NCBI GenBank assembly: GCA_013176395.1
Contig: JABMLP010000016.1
Coordinates: forward strand, 620,001 to 684,000
Direction of reading: 5' to 3'
DNA: 64,000 bases
Source: Venturia oleaginea
Lineage: Eukaryota > Ascomycota > Dothideomycetes > Venturiales > Venturiaceae
A program made the position numbers and the translations under genes. A model generated the notes under the pieces. The model had not been told where the DNA came from. It saw only the letters and a list, made by a program, of their open reading frames with translations, and ran no database searches. Shown here piece after piece: positions 10,990 to 21,267 of the stretch (the first letter of the stretch is position 1; every line of letters starts with the position of its first letter).

Positions 10990-12225
10990 ATCGATATCGA
11001 GTCAAGGCTAGATTGGTCGAAAATCGTGGTTCTCGCGTCTTCGAGCTCTAGGAAGACAATTGATTGATGGCAAAATAACGATGACCTTGACCTTGACCTT
11101 GACAGAAATCATATTTATGGCATGCTCTATGTCATCCTCACAAAATAGGGAGGACAGACACAGTATCACCTCGCCTCGGGGCTGATGTTCGCACAACCTT
11201 AGGAATGTAAGACTGTTCTGTGCATCCATTATTCTAGTCGAGAATGCCTCGTCGGGCATGCGCATAGCCCTCTAGGGACGTGTTCGTGAACTCGATTTCA
11301 ATGCATTTAGTATTTATTTCTTTGGCTAAGTCGCTCGAAAGAAGGGATTAATTCGTGATTTCGATGCGAACAGCAGGAAATCAGAATAGGTTTAAAACTA
11401 TAAATACCGCTAGCACCGGCGTAATAGATTATAAGCAATGAGCGGGGAGGATTCTCGTTGCTGACTGCATTCGACTCAGCTCTTGTCATAGAAAACCTCT
11501 CACAAAAAAGGATTCGAACAAATTAGCGAGGAGGATTCTCGTTTCTGACTACATTCGTCTCAGCTCTTGTCGCAGAAAACCTCTCCCGAAACAGCTGTCT
11601 AGAGCCTCCCTTGAAGCCCCTCTATCTAGGGCCTACCCCCTGAGAATTAAGGCGAGATCTCAGAAAACATTCAAAATCGCGATCACGACTGTATTCCATG
11701 CATCTCTCTGGAAAAGATTCTGCCACCATTCTACCAGCTGCATTGAAATCGAGTTTACGTACACGACCTAGCTGAGCCTGTCAAGCGCCACACCGGTATC
11801 CAGAGCCAAGGCTCTCGCAGCCCAAGTCTCCGGGAAGAGAAGGCGAGCAATAACAACAATAATACATACGATTCATCGGTCCCCGTCTCGACGGCCGCTG
11901 AGGATATAATATACAGACGGACTTGCCAACAAAATCAAAACGCCTTCCCATTCCCGCATGCCCAACCGTGATACCCAGTCCCAAAATCGTGTCTGATAAA
12001 ATCGTGCCAGCTCATGTGTCAGTTCGGAAGAATAGAGACCAGCGTACATCAGACATAAATACGTAGTAGCAAGGCAAAAGACAACCAACAAGAATCAAAA
12101 GAGAAGAGAACAACAACTCGTCCTAAGACAGACAGATCCAATGAGGGTATATATATCAAGCTACCCAAAAGAATAGCCAGAACATATACCCAGAGAACGT
12201 CTTCGTTTCAGATCACCAACGTACC
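10990..12225. other. Intergenic with a local direct repeat
   Basis: No gene is supported. The stretch holds a 57-bp direct repeat (11446-11501 and 11530-11586). A hydrophobic 72-residue frame at 12091-11873 has no recognisable family and lies in the 3' flank of ASE1. Confidence 0.45.
11446..11586 (+). repeat. 57-bp direct repeat, two units, 84-bp period
   Basis: Units 11446-11501 and 11530-11586 share GGAGGATTCTCGTT and AGAAAACCTCTC at their ends, with about five differences between. The 28-bp spacer differs in sequence. No open frame or TE terminus is associated. Confidence 0.75.
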
Positions 12226-14732
12226 TCAGAATCCCTCCTCGTCACTCCAGCTTTCTCGGCCTCTCACGACCTCGCCGGAATCCTCGACGATCATTACTTC
12301 TCGCCCAGGTTTCGGCGTCAGCCCTCGAACCTTCTTGCCTATCGGTTGATGATGACCTTGCGCACTTTGCCAGCCACCCTCAGGCGTTGACCTTTTGTTG
12401 AAACTCCTCGCCTGCGCGGCCCTCACTTTGGCATAATAAGCATCCGTGGCATCGCTCTCAGGCTCCACTTCCGAGACGTCATCATAGGTTTCCCAGTTCT
12501 CGCTTCCCGTCTGAATCGAGGAAGCCGTCGCTGCAGACGCCGCTGAATTGCCTGAAATTTGCCGTGATTCAGGGCGAGATGGTGGAGCCTTGGGATAGTC
12601 GAAGTGTGGAAGACCATTTGGATGTCGTCGCAGAGCAGGGTAGCCTCCATTTTGCTGCGCTGGGATATGAGTGGCCCCAGAATCCGTGGATTGGGACGAG
12701 TGGTGAGAGGTAAATCCCGGCCGCGAGGATTGTGAAAATTGGCTCTGACTGGAAGTGTGGCTAGCTTGGGACGCTGCACCACTGCGGTCATAGTAGGGGT
12801 CCTCAGGGGCCATCTGTCTTATAATGCTAGCACTTCGCTCGATATTCTCGTTGCTATAGTCGCGAGGCTGAGGAGTTGCCATGGACCGCTTGAAAATATC
12901 TTGCATCTTGGGCGGCGCTACACGTGGTGGACCCATGTCGATTGTTTGGCTTCGCATATGATATTTGCGCTCGGGTGAGTTATTGCCATGCAGCATGGCT
13001 CCAAGAGGTGGTCGAGCTGGGATTCGAGACGGGCTTTTATTCGATTTCGCAGTGTCCGGTGCTCGCATTGAGCTGGAGAATCCACCACGGGGTCCAGTCC
13101 CGAAGTTTGTGGGTGTTTTGGCGCGAGGTGCGCCTCGCAGGGTCGACGCTCGATCATTTTCAGACTTCAATGGCACCTTGGTCGTCGTCGTCTTCGTCGT
13201 CGTGGGTGGGGCCGATAGCGCTGGAGTTTTCGATCGTGGAGGAGCTGCTTTGGATTGTGTAGCTGCGAGATTGTCCAGGTATCGTTCTCCCCAGACTAGG
13301 AACGGACGGCCGTATTCATTCTCCCAAGACTCGAGTGTTTTCCTGAGTGTTTCCTCGACCTTGGGCAATTCTTTGGAGATACGTTTGCGGGACTTCTCTT
13401 CGCGAAGAAGTTTGCCTGGGTCACGCTTTTCACCCTTCTGGCCACGAAGCATAAGACGCGAGGCGTCCTGGCTAGAGTTTGCGAGGTCGTCGCGTTCCTT
13501 GACGAGCGCCTTGTGTCTGTCAATGAGGGTCAACGTTGGAGCTCGCTGCTCTCTCAGGGCTTCTAATCGAGCGATCTCGGATTCATGTGCTGAAAGCAAA
13601 GCATCACTGTAAACGTCTGCATAAAAGTTAGCAAGTCGCGCGCACATGTCACCCGGAAGCTGAAGCCTACCTGAAAAAGCGGGCGTGAACTCCAACATCT
13701 CCTCCTCGCTGAAGTACAGGCTATCCCACAGTTGTTGTAATTTGACTCGAGAGTCTTCCACAAACAGACCCAGATTCTGGCGCTTGAGCTCGTTCAATCT
13801 GGCGAGCTCGTCTTCGTATTCGTTGATAGTTCGCATGCCACATCCACGATTCGATGCCAGGAATTGTTTTTGCTCTGCCTCCTGCACGCCTAACCGCTCC
13901 CAAAGTGTTTCAATCTGTGTGCGTAGATCTTTCAATCTTCGTTCGCGCCCTTTCTTTTCATCCGAAAGTCGGTCGCGTTTGGCCTGCAATCGCTTAAGAT
14001 CTTCAGTGTGGAGTCCAAGTTGTTCTGGTGCTTCACGCGATAGGGAAACAATGTTTGAGTCGATCTGAGCTTGCGGAGTACCCAGCTCTCCCCAGAAGTT
14101 GATGATTTCGTTGCACATGGATTTGACAGTCGCCAGCCGGCGTTCGTACTCATCGTATACACGCGTGAATTCATCGTCAAGTGCTGAGAAGTATGCGTGC
14201 GATAGGTCGAAATCTGGAGGGCACGTGGCGTTTGGAGCGGTAGGAGGGAGCTTCAATTTGCTAAAGGAGGGTTCGAGGTGTGACGAGTATGATTCGATGG
14301 CGTCGGCGAGCTTTTTGACCTGTTGATAGCGTTCACGGTGTAGTTTTGCAATCATCTTGTGTTTCTCTTTCAAGCTTTCGAGGCATGGCTTGAGCGGGTA
14401 TGTGACCTGCAGGTCGTCGTCGTCGTACGCGCTGTTTTGAGGGCCTTCCAGGCTTATTTGCATTTGCTTGTTTGACGTTAAGAGATGCTCCGCTTCCTCA
14501 GCCATCTCATGTTTCTCACTATGATATGAATTAGCTCGGCTTGAAAGCAGCAGTTGGGATGCGCTCACTTCGTAACCAGTTTTAGCTGGTTGTGGAGCGT
14601 CTCAGAGAGAGCAGCGAACAGCTCCGACTCGCGCGAATCTCGCTCATGGCTGGGGATTCCTATCTCGTCAAAGAGATCGTGGAGCTTGTTGATGATTGTA
14701 GAGACCTGTTGTTGGAGGTAGGAGGTGTCCAT
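12226..14732 (-). CDS. ase1: Anaphase spindle elongation protein ASE1 (MAP65/PRC1 family)
   Basis: Three exons, 14732-14569, 14518-13671 and 13616-12226, encode 800 residues. The first intron is 50 bp. The second (13670-13617, GTAGGC...TGCTAAC...TATGCAG) is 54 bp and in frame, so it can be missed; splicing it restores the family motif FTPAFSDVYSDALLSAHE. ASE1/PRC1 proteins are dimeric coiled-coil rods that bundle antiparallel microtubules at the spindle midzone in anaphase. The N-terminal 450 residues are coiled coil rich. The spectrin-like microtubule-binding region ends around EYGRPFLVWGERYLDNL. A basic Ser/Pro-rich tail follows, with many potential CDK sites and a conserved GSENWETYDDVSE segment. 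The start is the first Met of a conserved N-terminal helix (MDTSYLQQQVSTIINKLHDL). Confidence 0.93.
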
Positions 14733-15901
14733 TGCGATTCTTCAGCCAGCCAGCGGCGTAAATATGAAGGTTCGGATCCGATAAGCATGCGGCAGTGTAA
14801 TTCGTGCAAGTGGAGGTTGTCGTAGCGAAAGAGACGCGAAAGAGATTGTGTGTGCGAAGTGAGTAGCGATCTGGTTGATGTTGCTGAAAGTCTGGCTGTG
14901 ACTTCCATTAGAACCTGTGGTCTGTGGTGAGATGTTGTTTTGGTGTTTTCTGCCCGTTGCTATGGCGCAATGTTTACATTTCTATTTCCAGCCGCTAGCT
15001 TGTTTCAGCCCTGCCGCGGCCTGTCTCTCGATCCCGATGTCTCCAATCCACTTCCCCTTTCTCCTCGATCAGTCAGATCATAATCCTTCAGTCCCGAAGT
15101 TCGAACTCCCGATTCGCCCATCTTTGTGGTCCTGTTTCACCGACATTCCTCCCGGTGCTCAACATGGATGAGACAATCCAGATTCTCTAATAATGGCTTA
15201 ATGGTCCATTGGAGAACGATGTGGAATATTGTCCTTTGGGGAAAGAGGTATGAGACAGATCAATCTATTCGTTGTATAGAGGCGAAAGGTGAACAGCGTC
15301 GATTATGGGATGACACCGCCTGCCTCAGCCAGAATTCTATTAACGAGCAGTGCTCGCACCAGCATCCTCTACCGAACTTCATCCCTGTCTGCATGCCGAG
15401 CGCTGGTACACGTTCTTCTTTTCTTCGTACCTGACAACGAAATCGCGAAATTGCGCCAAAGAATGTTTCAGCTCCGATCTCGACTCGTTCTCATCATGAT
15501 CTCGACAGTCGCCGTGGTCACACTTCGACACTTGCCAGGACCGCCTGCAGCTCGCTGAAGAAGAATCTTTGTTCAATGTTCTTCAGATTTAAAGGTACGC
15601 ATGTCTCAAGCTGGTATATGTTCACAGAATAGCCAAAGTCCAATAGAATCCAATATGGGATCGGTTACCGAGCTTAGAGTACCAAGTACAACTCGACCTT
15701 GTCTTACTTATTGTTCCAGGTACCTCAGCCAATCGCTTTTCCCACTGACGTTTACCCTCTAGCATCTGCAAGCTAATGGAGTACCACAGTACTCTTCTCT
15801 AGCCGGGCCACACGGTTGAACCTGGCCCTGCTTGGCTCAAGCGTCCAATTTACTACTGTAGTAGCTGTAGAAATTGGACGGTTGCGCTTAGTAGGACCAG
15901 A
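14733..15901. other. Intergenic, ASE1 upstream region
   Basis: This includes the presumed ASE1 promoter. No further gene is supported; short plus-strand frames at 15126-15558 look random. Confidence 0.45.
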
Positions 15902-16372
15902 TGTTACGGGGAACTCGTTTCTCAACACAGTTGATTATGTCAAGACCTTCTTGACACCTGTGTCCTCTTGTTCTTGGTCCGCGGGTTTGGGGTAAGGGCA
16001 ATATCAGTCTGGAAGTACTTACCTTGAGTACCTTCCCTTGCTCAGGTTCCTTGGAGGCTCACTAGATCCTAGCCGTCCGATGTATCTCCCAATTCAATTT
16101 TCGTCTAACCGATTTGATCCTCAGATCAATCTTGAACGCTTGTCGGTTAGTATGAAGGTTGGGGGTGGGCTTGCTTCGTATGCATATGACTTGTGCTTGA
16201 TTGTATCTAAGTAAAAGGTCGTTACTGTAGCAGGTTTAAGAAGCTCCTATGTGAGAAACATAACATGAGACAACCACGAAGAGAGAAAGGAAAGTCCGTC
16301 CAACGTCCTCCCTATATACCGCTCTAGTTCTGGGTGCCAAGGTGTATTCCCACACCTCTTGGCCTTTTCCCA

Positions 16373-16387
16373 CACTTCCCACACCTG
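16373..16387 (+). repeat. Target-site duplication, left
   Basis: CACTTCCCACACCTG, repeated exactly at 17639-17653 on the other side of the retroelement copy. Confidence 0.88.
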
Positions 16388-17638
16388 ATTGATTGATTGA
16401 TTGATTGTTTCCTACTCGGTTGCAGCCGCTTAATCACGCAGCTATGTCTGGTCAGGAGGACTTCACCAGACAGCCGACACGTGATAAATCATAAAATCTA
16501 CCACGCCCCACTTCGCCTCGTTCACTAAAACAAGACCAGCTGTCCCTTCCGTCCTCCCTCTTTTCCCTAAACCAGTATTTCCAAATGCCCACTGGCTCTT
16601 GTCGATACTGGTTATTCTGCTAGTATATCCGTGCTATAGAGATCCCAAGAGGCAATACCTCGTGTTTCGCTAACCTTTTACCTACAGTCTCCCTCCAGTA
16701 CTCAGCTTCGTCTGTCTGTTTTGCCTTATCCCTCAAGGCTTGTCTGTTCCCGAAATGTGTTTCCGCTTGTGATTGTTGCCTTGCACCAGATTCCTATGCG
16801 GCAGTGTACTTGGTTGTGTGATGCTGGAGACAATAGTAACCATCGTAGTCGTGATTTCGCTACTTAAGTGTGATACTCCGGGTATGCCCGTAGACGAGGC
16901 TATCTGGTAGCTGCCGTATTGTATGGCACCGATCGTGCTATAGACCTGCCGTCTTATAATCGGAGCCTACCTGCTGCTAGTCGCTCTCCCTGCTTGCTAT
17001 ATCGCGCTCCTACTCTTGCCACTGCCATAACTGGGACGCAACAGTCTGGGCAGAGGCTCAAGGCTACGTCTGCTAGTTTACAGGGAGGGAACTTGCCGCC
17101 AATAGGCTCCTTCTATGCGTCCTTACTGCTTACTGTGTCGCGCACCTACTCTTGCCAATGCCATAACTGGGAGGCAACAGTTTGGGGAGAGGCTCAAGGC
17201 TCTGGGCAACAGCTTGTAGCAGGACGGTTTGACAAGACGTTGGAGAGGTTGTCTAGTCGTTGCAGTGGTGTGTGGTGCCGATTGTTGCACACCGGGCGTC
17301 TGGTGTTTGAGTTGTGTTGAAGGTATTGCCGTTCTAGTGGTGACTCGTCGACTCGGGGCGTTGCAGTGTCATCTGGGGTGATGGTCTAGCCGGGAGATAG
17401 TGACTAGATGGTTGCTGTTGTCTTTGGTGGACGCATCGTTCGTGTAGCTTGCTCGTGTATCCGTGTGCTTGCTCTGCAGTGGCCGCGACGGCGACTCTAG
17501 AGGTACCTCCTCGATGCTGAGGGACGCGCGATGGCCTCTAGAGGCCGGAGCGGCCACTGGCAGATGTGTTTTGATGATCTTTAGATGATACTTCTGTAAA
17601 TTCCAAGACTTGAGTTCTCGCTGTGTGTGCCGTTTTTC
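16388..17638 (-). mobile_element. Non-LTR-like retroelement, copy 1 (non-autonomous)
   Basis: The 1,251-bp insert is flanked by a perfect 15-bp duplication and, read on the minus strand, ends in a CAAT-type tail (five units of ATTG on the plus strand, 16388-16407). A simple-repeat tail with a long target duplication is the mark of target-primed reverse transcription. Copy 2 at 21268-22875 shares both ends but lies in the other orientation with an unrelated target site. No reverse transcriptase, endonuclease or tRNA/5S-like head is visible. A short open frame near the 5' end (17638 down to about 17369) is shared with copy 2 (QRELKSWNLQKYHLKIIKT in this copy) and has no known domain. Confidence 0.75.
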
Positions 17639-17653
17639 CACTTCCCACACCTG
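17639..17653 (+). repeat. Target-site duplication, right
   Basis: Exact copy of 16373-16387. Confidence 0.88.
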
Positions 17654-18097
17654 TAAGCCTTGCCAAGACCTGTGGGAACTAAGGAAATATCACGTGACTC
17701 CTGCACGTACTATTCTTCTTTAGGACTGACTCCGTCGCACCAATAACTTCTTATCATCCAACCATTCTTTGCCAGTCCTGCCTTCCTGCTCTTCAGCCTT
17801 GAGGTGATCTGTAACACGAGGTAAGTATCACTCCGTGACACTGAGAGTGTTACCATGAACTGGTATACACGTGACTCTAGCGCACAAACCGAGGAATCCC
17901 TTACCTACCTCGCGATTCCTCCACTGTGCTTAGATTCTTCACGCAATGTCTTGACTCTTAGAAAGATAATACCAATGACTTCTATCACGCTCGCTCATGG
18001 CTAGTACGGCCGAACACTTGTCAACGTGCTTTGCGACTACTTCTATCGCTTCCGTGACAGTAAGTAGGTAGTGGTTATATATAATAGTAGTAGACTA

Positions 18098-19878
18098 ACG
18101 TATTCCACCATCGAGTGGGTCAACCCATCGAGCGGGTCAGTTTATGCCAAGACCAGCTGCTCCCTTATCAACACAATATGTCTCAACAACAAAACGCGCA
18201 ATCATCTAACAGAGAAGGCAGAATCCAGCTTGCCCTTTCTGCCTACAATACCCACCAATCCGAAGCCTCCGGCGCGCTGCTGAGGCGTTTGATATACCTC
18301 CTTCAACATTAACTAGGCGATATAACGGAATTACGTATCGCCTAGATACTCGCAACGCCCGACACAAGCTCACTACGACTGAAGAGCAGACAATTGTCCA
18401 ATACATCCTCGACCTCGATTCGCGAGGATTCGCGCCCCGGCTGTGTGAGGTAGCAGATATGGCGGATAAACTACTGGGTGTACGCGGTGGAGAGCCAGTA
18501 GGGAAAAACTGGGCTGAGAGGTTCATAACGCGCTCAGATGAGCTCAAGATGGCCTTCAATCGAGCTAAGGATAGGCAGAGGATACTACAGGAAGACCCAG
18601 AGATTATTGGCGCGTGGTTCAAGCTCGTTACAGACACCAAGGCAAAGTACGGTATCCACGACGAGGATACGCACAACTTTGACGAGATTGGCTTCCAAAT
18701 GGGCGTTATTGGGTCAATGAAGGTTGCCACAGCTTCTGAAAGACGTACACGGCCTAATTTGATCCAGCCAGGCGATCGCGAGTGGGTTACAGTTATCCAG
18801 AGCATCTGCGCCGCCGGGTATGCGACCCCGCCATTCATTATCTACAAAGGACGCGTTCATATCTCTGCGTGGTATGAGGAGGCAGATATACCACGGAATT
18901 GGAAGCTCTCGGTCTCTGAGAACGGCTGGACAAATAATGCGCTTGGTCTTGAGTGGTTGAAGCACTTTGACGCGTATACAAAGGCGCGGCAGGTGGGGGG
19001 GTACAGGCTGCTTATTTTGGACGGCCATGAGAGCCATCTCAGCCAAGATTTCAAGGACTACTGCCTCGAAAACAAGATTATAACCCTCTGCATGCCATCG
19101 CACTCGTCGCATATACTCCAGCCCCTTGACGTGGTCTGCTTCTCGCCGTTGAAGCGCAAGTACTCCCAACGCGTCCGGGACTTGGCACGCCGACGCGTGT
19201 ACCATATCAACAAGGAAGGCTTTCTCCCTGCCTTCAAAGACGCGTTTTTCGACGTGTTTACGAAAGAGAACTGTCAAAAGGCTTTTGTGGCAGGAGGGCT
19301 AGTCCCTATCGACGCGCAGGTGGTGTTGGATCGCCTTGAAGTACGGCTACGAACCCCCGCCAGAAACCCATCTCCCAGAAACGCCGTGGCAGTCCAAGAC
19401 TCCAAGTAATACTTATGAATTCGGATCCCAATCCAAGCTCGTAAGCGAGTCTTTTACTCGGTCACCAGTTACTGCGCAGGCAGGCTTTTCCCAGCTTGTT
19501 AAGGGCGCTGAATTGATGCTACACCAAAACGCTCTGCTTGTTGCGCGTAACCGCGAGCTTGAAGAGCAATTAGCAGTAACAACGAACCGAAAATCGCGCA
19601 AAAGGAAGTGGATCCAGCAAGGTGGTACTATTGAGTATGGGACTGCAGCAGCGCAGGTAGCTGCAGAGGCGTCTATAGCTGTAGGAACTGCGGCGCAGCT
19701 GGGCATAATGCGCGAGCTTGTAAAAAAGATATCGAGATATCATCTGAATCAGATAGCAGCACGACGGACTTAGAATCTATGGTTGATAGCGATTAAATTG
19801 AAGAGTCGTAACATAAGTTGGTCGTGCCAAGCCTTTTGACCCGCTCGATGGGTTGACCCGCTCGATGGTGGAATACGT
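18098..19878 (+). mobile_element. pogo/Fot1-type DNA transposon, copy B (decayed)
   Basis: The element is 1,781 bp, bounded by 42-bp TIRs (18098-18139 and 19837-19878, one mismatch) with TA at 18096-18097 and 19879-19880. Each TIR contains a CATCGAGYGGGTCA motif twice, 17 bp apart. The transposase core and 3' region are close to copy A, but the TIRs and N-terminal HTH differ. The next pogo element begins only 25 bp downstream. Confidence 0.92.
18178..19796 (+). pseudogene. pogo-family transposase, frameshifted
   Basis: It starts MSQQQNAQSSNREGR at 18178. A one-base frameshift at about 18262-18268 breaks the psq HTH, and that frame stops at 18310. The shifted frame then runs open from 18267 to 19409 and carries the CENP-B-like HTH and the whole DDE core (NFDEIGFQMG, LILDGHESH, LQPLDVV). 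A second frameshift at about 19350-19375 and a third near 19680 disrupt the C-terminal region. In the proper frame the terminal zinc knuckle is intact here (CRNCGAAGHNARAC), unlike copy A. The catalytic core is longer and cleaner than in copy A, but no full-length protein can be made. Confidence 0.9.
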
Positions 19879-19903
19879 TAGTCGTAAAGATTATATAGAA
19901 TTA

Positions 19904-21028
19904 ACGTGTTTCACCATTCACTTGGCCACCTCACTCACTTGGCCACCCAACCAAAAAGTCTAATCCCTTCGTACAATTATCGCGATAATGTCAACACCAA
20001 CCCCCGGATCGGCTTGCAAAGAGGCTAGATTACTTCTTGCGAAGCAGAGCTTTCAAACGAATCCAAATTTAAGTCAACATCAAATCTCAGCGTCGTACGA
20101 TATTCCTCGATCTACACTTCAGTCTCGTCTTCAAGGTGGTAAACCACGAAGCGAATCTAACCACCAAAAGAGAAAGTTACAAATACATGAAGAGCAGGCT
20201 CTGGTTCAGTGGATCCTAGACCTTGATCGACGAGGATTTCCGCCCCAAATTATCGACGTACGACGAATGGCTAACGCTTTACTCGAAAAACGCGGTACGA
20301 ATCCTCCACCGTTATTGGTCGGGAAGAACTGGGTATTCCGCTTCATCAACGCTCAGCCGGAGCTTTATACGAAGTGGAATCGTAAATTCCATTCACAGCG
20401 TGCAAAATGCGAAGATCCAGCGACAATCAACGCGTGGTTTCAGCGTGTTGAAGAGACGCCCTCACCACCAGGTACACCCCATGGAGTAGCGCCACAGTGG
20501 ACGTCAGAAACTCCTCGTACGATAGCTCAGCTTGAGCAGCAGGCTCAGCTCGTCCGAAATCTTCTTCGTCGCCAATCTCAGAGCCCAAGTAGTCAAGCAA
20601 TTGGTCAACTCATCAAAGGATGTCAAGTCGCAATGAATTCAGCAGTAATACTTGCAGAAGAGAATAGGAAGCTTCGTACAGAGAACCAACGACGAAAACA
20701 GAAGCAACAGTATCGTAGACGATATATTGCATATGGAGGCGTTTTACAAGCTCAACAGGGTCAGTTCTTGGTCGAGGGATGCGAAAATAGCTCTAGAGAT
20801 AGTGTTCAAGATCAGGAAGTCGTCGTACAACAGCGAGCATTACCAACATGTAGTGGCTGCGGTATTCAAGGTCATAAGATTAATCGATGCCCAAATACGT
20901 AAAGAATGCAATATTAGAATTATTTTAATAAAAGCTGTATTGGTGGGAGGTTTATCGCACGATGACTTGAGATTGAGTGGTTGGGGTGGCCAAGTGAGTG
21001 GGGTGGCCAAGTGAGTAGTGAAACACGT
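19904..21028 (+). mobile_element. Short pogo-type element C with intact DDE-less ORF
   Basis: The element is 1,125 bp, flanked by TA (19902-19903 and 21029-21030), with 45-bp TIRs (19904-19948 and 20984-21028, three mismatches) that start ACGTGTTTCAC. The motif TCACTTGGCCACC is present twice in each TIR. The family differs from copies A and B in TIR and protein sequence. It carries a single 304-codon ORF. Confidence 0.92.
19988..20902 (+). CDS. DDE-less pogo transposase derivative: HTH-coil-zinc knuckle protein
   Basis: A 304-residue uninterrupted ORF. The N-terminus is a psq-type HTH (residues about 15-50, ISASYDIPRSTLQSRLQGG), then a CENP-B/Tc5-like HTH (about 65-150, with VGKNWVFRF). At about residue 155 the sequence jumps from FQRVEE straight to TPSPPGTPHG, which in full-length relatives lies after the catalytic domain; the whole DDE core is missing and the frame is kept. 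A C-terminal coiled region (IAQLEQQAQLVRNLLRR onwards), a basic stretch and a CX2CX4HX4C zinc knuckle (CSGCGIQGHKINRC) remain. It should bind TIR-like DNA but cannot cut it. A repressor-type or co-opted role is an inference, and a simple internally deleted element is the alternative. Confidence 0.85.
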   Translation: MSTPTPGSACKEARLLLAKQSFQTNPNLSQHQISASYDIPRSTLQSRLQGGKPRSESNHQKRKLQIHEEQALVQWILDLDRRGFPPQIIDVRRMANALLEKRGTNPPPLLVGKNWVFRFINAQPELYTKWNRKFHSQRAKCEDPATINAWFQRVEETPSPPGTPHGVAPQWTSETPRTIAQLEQQAQLVRNLLRRQSQSPSSQAIGQLIKGCQVAMNSAVILAEENRKLRTENQRRKQKQQYRRRYIAYGGVLQAQQGQFLVEGCENSSRDSVQDQEVVVQQRALPTCSGCGIQGHKINRCPNT

Positions 21029-21192
21029 TAATTAAAGAATTAGTAGTAGTAATCAGATTTTACGTGGTATGTAATGGCTTGTTACAGATACTGTCACGTG
21101 GACTTGTATTCAATGGTATTCGGTTGTATTTGACTGCATTCATATGCATTCAAATTCGCACCAGTCTGTTTCTTTATGACAGGTTGAATGTC

Positions 21193-21217
21193 ACACGTGA
21201 TCCTAGGGATCACGTGT
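21193..21217. repeat. Near-perfect palindrome around CACGTGATCC
   Basis: Eleven-base perfect arms (ACACGTGATCC and GGATCACGTGT) are separated by TAG. It lies 50 bp outside the second retroelement copy. Confidence 0.8.
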
Positions 21218-21253
21218 TGGCTCAAGGCTCAGGTCATGAGCCATGAGCAGGTC

Positions 21254-21267
21254 AGCTCAGGAGTCAA
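21254..21267 (+). repeat. Target-site duplication of retroelement copy 2, left
   Basis: AGCTCAGGAGTCAA; matches 22876-22889 at 13 of 14 bases. Confidence 0.75.

Larger units (their letters stand above)
15902..17816 (+). mobile_element. Possible LTR-like sequence split by a retroelement insertion
   Basis: The stretch begins TGTTACGG and ends CTGTAACA, the terminal inverted form of copia-type LTRs. Removing the non-LTR insertion and one target repeat (16388-17653) leaves about 649 bp, a plausible LTR size. The five bases outside (CCAGA and CGAGG) match at only three positions, and no primer-binding site or coding interior was seen. It could therefore be an old solo LTR or a chance pair of termini. 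Confidence 0.3.

Noticed and set aside
12965..13612. 215-codon plus-strand frame
   Set aside because: Lies antisense to ASE1 coding sequence and is explained by its codon bias.
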